Below the pieces are notes generated by a model. The model was not told the origin of the DNA and made no database searches. It saw only the letters and a list, made by a program, of their open reading frames with translations. From assembly GCF_963966145.1 (NCBI RefSeq), contig NC_091050.1:24552001-24616000 (forward strand): 64,000 bases of DNA, given 5' to 3'. The stretch is from Tenebrio molitor. Taxonomy: Eukaryota > Arthropoda > Insecta > Coleoptera > Tenebrionidae. The position numbers were made by a program, and so were the translations under genes. Position 1 is the stretch's first letter, and each line of letters starts with the position of its first letter. Below, piece by piece: positions 58,546 through 64,000 of the stretch.

Positions 58546-60487
58546 TTTGTCATTGGAATTTTTTCGCAATTTCTTAGTTTTCAAGATACAGGTGAATAGC
58601 GAAAAGACCTTTTATTTTCAGAGAGTGATTTCGCTCTTTGAACATCCTTCTCAGCAGCTTGTTTTTTTTTTTTTTTACTTTGGAATGGATTATAAAATAT
58701 GAAAAAATGAATTACTTGACCTGATTTACGTGCGTAAATTCTATAACAATTCTATAAAGACTTTCTAGCTACTTACTTATTTATTTAATTCAGTAGGTTC
58801 GTATCTGCAGCAATATTCCAGAAATTATGTCTCAATTTTAAATTTTATAGTGCAATAAAACGAAATTATAAAATAAAGCTCTTGACCGTTTCCCAACAGA
58901 ACAGTTAGTATGTGCTGGAAAATTATTTAATTGGCTGAAATCCCCTTAACTTTATATTATGCAGAATTCATTTTTCATTGTTAAGCGTTGTTGTTTTATT
59001 CTGGTTTAATAACGTACGTTCGAGGCATTCGGATTCGTTTACACTTCCCACGTAACAAGGGACGTCTTAATGAAGAATTTATTATCAATCTTGCGCCATA
59101 TATTTTTCACATAATTTATGGTTCAATTTGTTGTTGTAAAACAAGCAACAAAAGTTGTCTAAGACCTGTAAAACATCAACGACTGATGTGCAGTATTAGT
59201 GCAAGTTTCATCAGATAAAATGAATAATTTATGTCGGCGGCGGAGGCATTTTATTTTCAGAGTGTTGAAGTTTGCGGGGAAAATTTCCGTATTACGTTTG
59301 AAATATGCTTATGGAAGGATCGAAAGAAAATGGAATAATTTGGAATAATGCTCGAATTTCATTTTTCAATTAGACCGCACTATTGGATTTTACATTTGTA
59401 CGTTTTATTCTCCGATAAATCATCCGGGAATCTGTTATAATCGCTATTGCAGAACTAGTTGAAAAACATTTTCAGTTCGTCACCTTCTTCTATCGTTCCA
59501 TTAGGCGACTTGAATGTAAATACTTGATAATTTTTTTTTTAATGATGTCAGTCAATTATTTATCCGAATTGCAAGGACGGATGGGACCAGCAAAGAATGG
59601 ATGCCTGCTTGTTACGGAAAAAGCTTCAAAGATTCAATTGCGAACGTGGAAGGGAAGAGAAAATTCGTAATAATAAGTCAACAGTCGGTCTATCTGCTTA
59701 TCGATTTAATCGAAAAGGAAAAAGTAATCTGTAGAGAAATGTCATAAGAAGTAGAACGAACACTTACACATAATGACTTTATTGTGAAAAAAGTTTTTCA
59801 ATTTAATACTCAACTTTAATGTTATTTGAATTTACTTTTGTTTAATTTCATTTTTATCAGTCTAATCAATAACAGAGATTAGCGAATAACGAATAAAATC
59901 CATTTTCAAAGGGTGATTTCACCTTTTAAAATATGCATCGTAGAATTTTTTTTCTTTTTAAGAAGGTTTATATTTTGTAATTTACTACAAAATTTAAAAA
60001 CAGATTTCGAGGTGAGATAAGGTTACCTTTTTTGTAAGAACTTATCAATACCTCCTTGCCGTTAGAAGTAAGTTATACTTATCATAAGTATATCTTAGTT
60101 AGTTTTGGTTTACATACGTACGGAAGAAATTTGTGGCAGACCCAAAAACAAACAGAAACTAACATGAAAAAGGGATTTTATTTTTCAGTTAAATTTTCCT
60201 TAAGATTGATGCTCGGATTCCAACGCTGTTGACATTCTCTTTATACGACGTCCTTTGATAGTCTGTAAAAACTTCTTACGTAACTCCAATTACTTCCTCA
60301 TTTGTAGGCAATTTCTTTTCAACCAGAAATTTTTTTTCCTTTTGGGAAATAGGAAAAGCGATCCTCTGCATTTTCCATTTTTTTTCGAATGTTTTGGTAG
60401 GTCGTCAGTAGTTACAAAACGTCTCAATAAATCTTTGTTTTGTAACAAATGGAGATGGAATTTTTTTGACTGGCGCGTTTTTGACAG
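58546..60487. other. Intron stretch without recognisable gene
   Basis: AT-rich, with a long T-run at about 58662-58676 and the second member of a direct repeat at 58934. Frame 58988-59218 (+) has no recognisable domain. TTTTCA-GAGAGTGATTTCGCTC at about 58617 and TTTTCA-AAGGGTGATTTCACC at about 59905 look distantly related. Confidence 0.4.
58934..59000 (+). repeat. Dispersed direct repeat, copy 2 (about 65 bp)
   Basis: TTAACTTTATATTATGCAGA then TTCATTTTTCATTGTTAAGC then GTTGTT. Same orientation as the copy at 56261; see that entry. Confidence 0.65.
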
Positions 60488-60810
60488 TATACGAGGTGTC
60501 CCAGAGCTGATTCCCCAGAGAAAAGGTAGTATTTGGGTAAATGTAATACTCTGATTTTGTGTTGCCACATCAGAAAACGTCAGAATTTCAAGTGAATCTT
60601 TCGCTGATTGTTGCAATATAAATAATTACCTTTGCTGTCTAGCAACCTGTCCGATTTCTTAGTAATACCCGACAACGAGCTTCTGACATTAGTGAAATTG
60701 AAAACTTTATGTGAGCCACAGGAAAATTTATTTTAGTCATCTTGTAGTCTCTTTTGCTGTCGGCACATGCCTGTTTTCTATGGGGAGGCAGTTCTGGGAC
60801 AAGCTGTATA
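60488..60810. mobile_element. MITE, about 30-bp imperfect TIRs
   Basis: Left TATACGAGGTGTCCCAGAGC then TGATTCCCC is paired with the inverse of TATACAGCTTGTCCCAGAAC then TGCCTCCCC at the right end. Length is 323 bp. Its right half is repeated at 62672-62817. The two overlapping opposite-strand frames (60255-60554 and 60290-60616) extend into it and are not genes. Confidence 0.7.
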
Positions 60811-61428
60811 TTTACAAACAAATGAGGCAATACTTTTTTCCTGTGCCTTTTTGTAACATTAAAAGAATAGAACTTTTAAACATTTTTTACAAATTGATCT
60901 TTTCTTGTGGGAATAATTATAATTTCCACAATCTTTCTAAAGCTTCTCAACCTTTTCTTAAAAAGGTCAACTTTCTCAAATATTTTTGTCTAGTGGCAGA
61001 TTAGGGAATCGTCATGAGTTGTCACGTCAGACGTCACTCAAATATTGCTCAACTCGCTCTGAATTTATACATCAAAAGATTTAGCCGCAACTCGTCCAAT
61101 GAGTTTATAAATGGGGTGGGAATTTGACACTATGAAATGAAGTCTGTCACTTTTTACTGATAGTTGGTTTAAATGTAAATTACGATTACAAATCTTCCCT
61201 TATAATGACAATTTGTTTTATTCGTTATCTACAATTATTACTGAATAGAGTTCTCACTAGTTGGTTGAAAAAAGTATTAAAACACTACAAATGTATTTTG
61301 AATTGGTTTTATTTCATTTTATTTAACACAATTGGTTCTCATGAACCTAAGAGTTTTATATTTGGAATTATAGTAAATATCAAAATTCTCTCTAGTCATT
61401 TTTTGAATAAAGTATTTACATCATTAAT
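60811..61428. other. Intron stretch without recognisable gene
   Basis: AT-rich DNA between two MITEs. Frames 60711-61004 and 61205-61504 (+) are Phe/Leu/Ile/Asn-rich, as expected from AT-rich noncoding DNA. Confidence 0.4.
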
Positions 61429-61605
61429 ACACAAGGTGTTTCATGTAACTTTCAGGAATGCTAGATACCAAAAAAACAATTTCATTATCATTAATTATTA
61501 TTAATTCATTATCGTTAATGAAAGTTATAGTTATAAATGAAAGAAGTATTACTGGTTGTATTTAAAGTTCGTCAGGGTCGGAAAGTTACATGAAACAACT
61601 TGTAT
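61429..61605. mobile_element. Short MITE related to the 51344-51693 element
   Basis: ACAAGGTGTTTCATGTAACT then TTC on the left is inverted at the right (GGAAAGTTACATGAAACAAC then TTGTA). The right part GTATTACTGG(T)TG(T)ATTTAA then AGTTCGTCAG is about 85-90% identical to the right part of the 51344-51693 element. It is about 177 bp with no coding. Confidence 0.8.
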
Positions 61606-62447
61606 AATATCAATATTGATGAAAGCGAATTAGCATCTATTGTAGATATTGAAAACGTGCTCCCCGGTTCTAAAATATGGATAAGGGTGTTGAACGGGTA
61701 CTTAAACATTTGATTAATTGTTTTTTCGTGAAGAAGTTGATTTTATTGTCAAAAGGTACGTTTACTTTTTTTCTCAATAATAAAATGTTTGTTGCTGCGA
61801 AAAAATAATAAAGTATAAAATACGTTTGTTTTTTTGCAATAACAAACATTTTATTTCAATATACATAATTTAATTTTTAATGATCTAATCGGGACTCCTG
61901 TGGGGCTCTACGCCCCGACAATGGCGCTAGAGAAACACTTTCTTACACGACAACGGAAAAATAGAATTTTCAACTAGTTTAAACTTTTAGTTTGGTTTTA
62001 AGACCAGAAGGAACAGTTAAACGTGAAATATTTTATATCTTAAATGGAAAGTGTTGATTTTTCGATATTATATTTATATCTAATGATAAGAGAACTTAAG
62101 AAAAGTAATAACTAAAGATCAATTTATTAGTTTCCTGGATAATGAATGGGTAATTTTATTAGCCAGGAATTGATCAAACATTTAAATAAATGAACCACAA
62201 ACAAAAAGGTTTATGTAACTTTCATTCGTTCATTCATTGCTAGCTGTCCTCAAGAAGTAAGGTTGACGTAGTTAATTTCTAGTGGCTTCTGCTTTACGAG
62301 TATATGGTTGTTAACTATGATCTTTTGATCTTATAATCTTTGGATACCTATTTGACTTACACAATTTCATAAAATGTTCGTTCAGCCCAGGTGTAGGTAC
62401 ATACATATTTAAATTTAATTTTAAATGTTACTTAATGGTTTTCTATA
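61606..62447. other. Intron stretch without recognisable gene
   Basis: Contains the hairpin at 61779-61855 and a small GC-rich hairpin at about 61896-61918 (GTGGGGCTCTACGCCCCGAC). At 62207 GGTTTATGTAACTTTCATTC echoes the inner TIR of the 61429 element and may be a solo scrap. Confidence 0.4.
61779..61855. repeat. Foldback hairpin, about 27-bp arms
   Basis: AATAAAATGTTTGTTGCTGC then an A-run pairs with a T-run then GCAATAACAAACATTTTATT. Two mismatches. Loop about 22 bases. Confidence 0.65.
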
Positions 62448-62653
62448 CAGGGTGTTTCACGAGTAATAAAGAGCCTAACGAAATTTGTGATGCAGCCAAC
62501 ATTACATTTGCACTCGATTATGTGGATTTAAAAAAAAGAACAAAATCATTATGTAATTGCTTAACTTAACAATCTTGAGTCGTATGGGGGACATGTATTG
62601 TTGGTTGCATAACAAATTTTGTTGGGTCATTATTACTTGTGAATCACCCGCTA
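62448..62653. mobile_element. Short MITE, about 25-bp imperfect TIRs
   Basis: TACAGGGTGTTTCACGAGTA then ATAA on the left; the right end is the inverse of TAGCGGGTGATTCACAAGTA then ATAATGA. About 206 bp. It belongs to the group of elements here that begin TACAGGGTGTTTC. Confidence 0.7.
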
Positions 62654-62671
62654 TTTACATACATATACAGC

Positions 62672-62817
62672 CCTCTGGGATTGGTGAAATTGAAAACTTT
62701 ATAGGAACTCGGTTATGTGAGCTACAGGAAAATTTCTTTTACTCATCATGGAGTCTCTTTTGCTGTCGGCAGATGTCTGTTTTTTATGGGAAGGCAATTC
62801 TGGGACAGGCTATATAA
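62672..62817. mobile_element. Partial second copy of the 60488-60810 MITE
   Basis: GGTGAAATTGAAAACTTTAT, TGTGAGCTACAGGAAAATTT and GTCTCTTTTGCTGTCGGCAG match 60690-60810 in the same orientation at about 85-90% and end TGGGACAGGCTATATA. The left half is missing, because the sequence instead joins the MITE that ends at 62653. The + frame 62557-62817 is built from both repeats and is not a gene. Confidence 0.75.
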
Positions 62818-64000
62818 AAATACATCTAGGTACGCTAACTCATAGTGAGAGACAATTGCAGAATTTGTCGAACAAATAGTAACATTGATGTGCTTACAAA
62901 TATTATTTACTTTAATTTTTTTCATATATTTGCGTAGTATTAGTAATAAAATTTTGATTCGTAAATAATAGTTTGAATATGATATAATCTGCATTAAATT
63001 CCGCAATAAAATGACGTAATTAAACAGATAGATATATCGTTTACACTATGAAGTATAAGACCGGCAAGAGATGTCGATTGAGTGGTTACATAAAAGCCAA
63101 TTAAACTTTCACTTAAAGTTGCCCGAGCGCAAGAAAACTATATTTAAAGGAAACGAAAGCGTTCTTTACTTGCGTGAAGTCCCCGTCGGAACGTGTAGAC
63201 TGCTAAAGATGAAAATTTTCAATTTGAACGGAGCATAATAGATATTACCTTTTGTCTTTGTAATTCATAATAAGTACAATATAAATACACATGGCTCCAT
63301 TTAACTTTACTCAAATTCCCGTTTCGGAGTTAAAACTTGAATCTATTTGTCTTTTTATGTGGCGTTTTTACCAATTTAATGTTTAATTAAAACGAACGTA
63401 GGTGCTCGAGTTGGAGTTGTATTTTGGGTTTGTTTGATGTATTGTAGGAACTGGAAATAAAATTCAGAACTCGCAAATTCCGACTGCGATTTTCATCACA
63501 ATGATCAACACCATCAACGAGTAAATTGTACACTTTGACAGGCTCAAAGGAGGTTCAATTAATTTAATAAATTCAGATGTAAATAGCCTTGTCGTTCGGT
63601 CTTTTACGTTCAAAGAAAGCATACCTTTTTTATATAATCGCTACTTTTCGCAGGATTTTACATTACCTTGCAAGATTAATTGGAAGGGCGACCTCTTCTG
63701 CGTCTAAAATAACCCTTTTACCAAAATAATTTTCTCTTAAACGTCACCGGACATATATCTTCCAAATTACGTGATACTTCTCTAGTTTACACAAGGATGT
63801 TACGACTAGCGATGTTAGAATGGAGGAAAATCCGTAACAATTTTTCAACTGAACGCTGAATTTATTTTTAATCTCTTTGATTTTGTCTAAATCGCTGAAA
63901 TAGCGGTGTATTGCATTTTAATACTCGGAAGTATTTTCGCTATGCACGGTTGAATTTTCCTTAATCTTCAAATAACTTCGTATTATGAAGCTTCATTTTC
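62818..64000. other. Intron stretch to the right edge, no gene seen
   Basis: AT-rich with a GC-richer part at 63.05-63.25 kb and no recognisable coding or TIR. I searched for a continuation of the 24.8-kb gene (a second exon) and found none, so the intron probably runs past the right edge. Confidence 0.4.

Noticed and set aside
60255..60616. Overlapping plus and minus frames of 99 and 108 codons
   Set aside because: They overlap a MITE terminus, are shadows of each other and have Phe/Lys-rich composition typical of AT-rich noncoding DNA.
62557..62817. 86-codon plus-strand frame as a small gene
   Set aside because: It is assembled from the right end of one MITE and a partial copy of another.
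1..64000. CRISPR arrays, LTR retrotransposons, endogenous viral genes, telomeric repeats
   Set aside because: I looked for regularly spaced repeats, paired direct terminal repeats with gag-pol motifs, viral protein motifs and TTAGG/TCAGG tracts and saw none.

Overview
This is an AT-rich, repeat-dense animal nuclear sequence, most probably from an insect and plausibly a beetle; the order is an inference from the style of its repeats and is not proven. There are no bacterial operons, rRNAs, tRNAs or CRISPR arrays. Most open frames in the window look like chance or transposon debris. I find one convincing host coding exon: 24783-24986 on the + strand. It encodes a 68-residue Pro-rich N-terminus and ends in phase 0 at a splice donor. 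It lies at the downstream edge of a CpG-rich block (about 22.9-24.9 kb) that has a TATA box and looks like the promoter and 5' leader.

Layout: 1-22.9 kb is upstream intergenic DNA (or intron of another gene) packed with small terminal-inverted-repeat (TIR) elements and decayed transposase or retrotransposon scraps. 22.9-25 kb is the promoter and first coding exon. 25-64 kb is best read as the long first intron of that gene. It starts with about 8 kb in which I see no TIR element, as expected for enhancer-bearing intron DNA, and becomes repeat-rich again from 33 kb onward.

The main content is mobile DNA. There are two 3' fragments of a restriction-like-endonuclease non-LTR retrotransposon, at the left edge (-) and at 40.4 kb (+), the second with an apparent target-site duplication. 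There are Tc1/mariner-type relics at 4.6-5.0, 54.2-54.5 and 58.2-58.5 kb, with weaker ones at 3.5 and 20.1 kb. A Crypton-like tyrosine-recombinase relic lies at 1.8-2.0 kb. One non-autonomous TIR family has three members (9.8, 13.2-14.3 and 37.6-38.1 kb), one of which carries a second TIR element inside it. About twenty further TIR or foldback elements were found by matching arms on both strands.

The most unusual structure is a pair of head-to-tail chains of three TIR elements that share TA dinucleotides at their junctions (8.25-9.27 kb and 51.34-53.33 kb). The second chain includes an element that is almost entirely a giant inverted repeat with arms of about 330 bp. I found no multi-gene system that could be called a new biological pathway. 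The interest lies in mobile-element architecture and in the unidentified gene whose first exon is at 24.8 kb.
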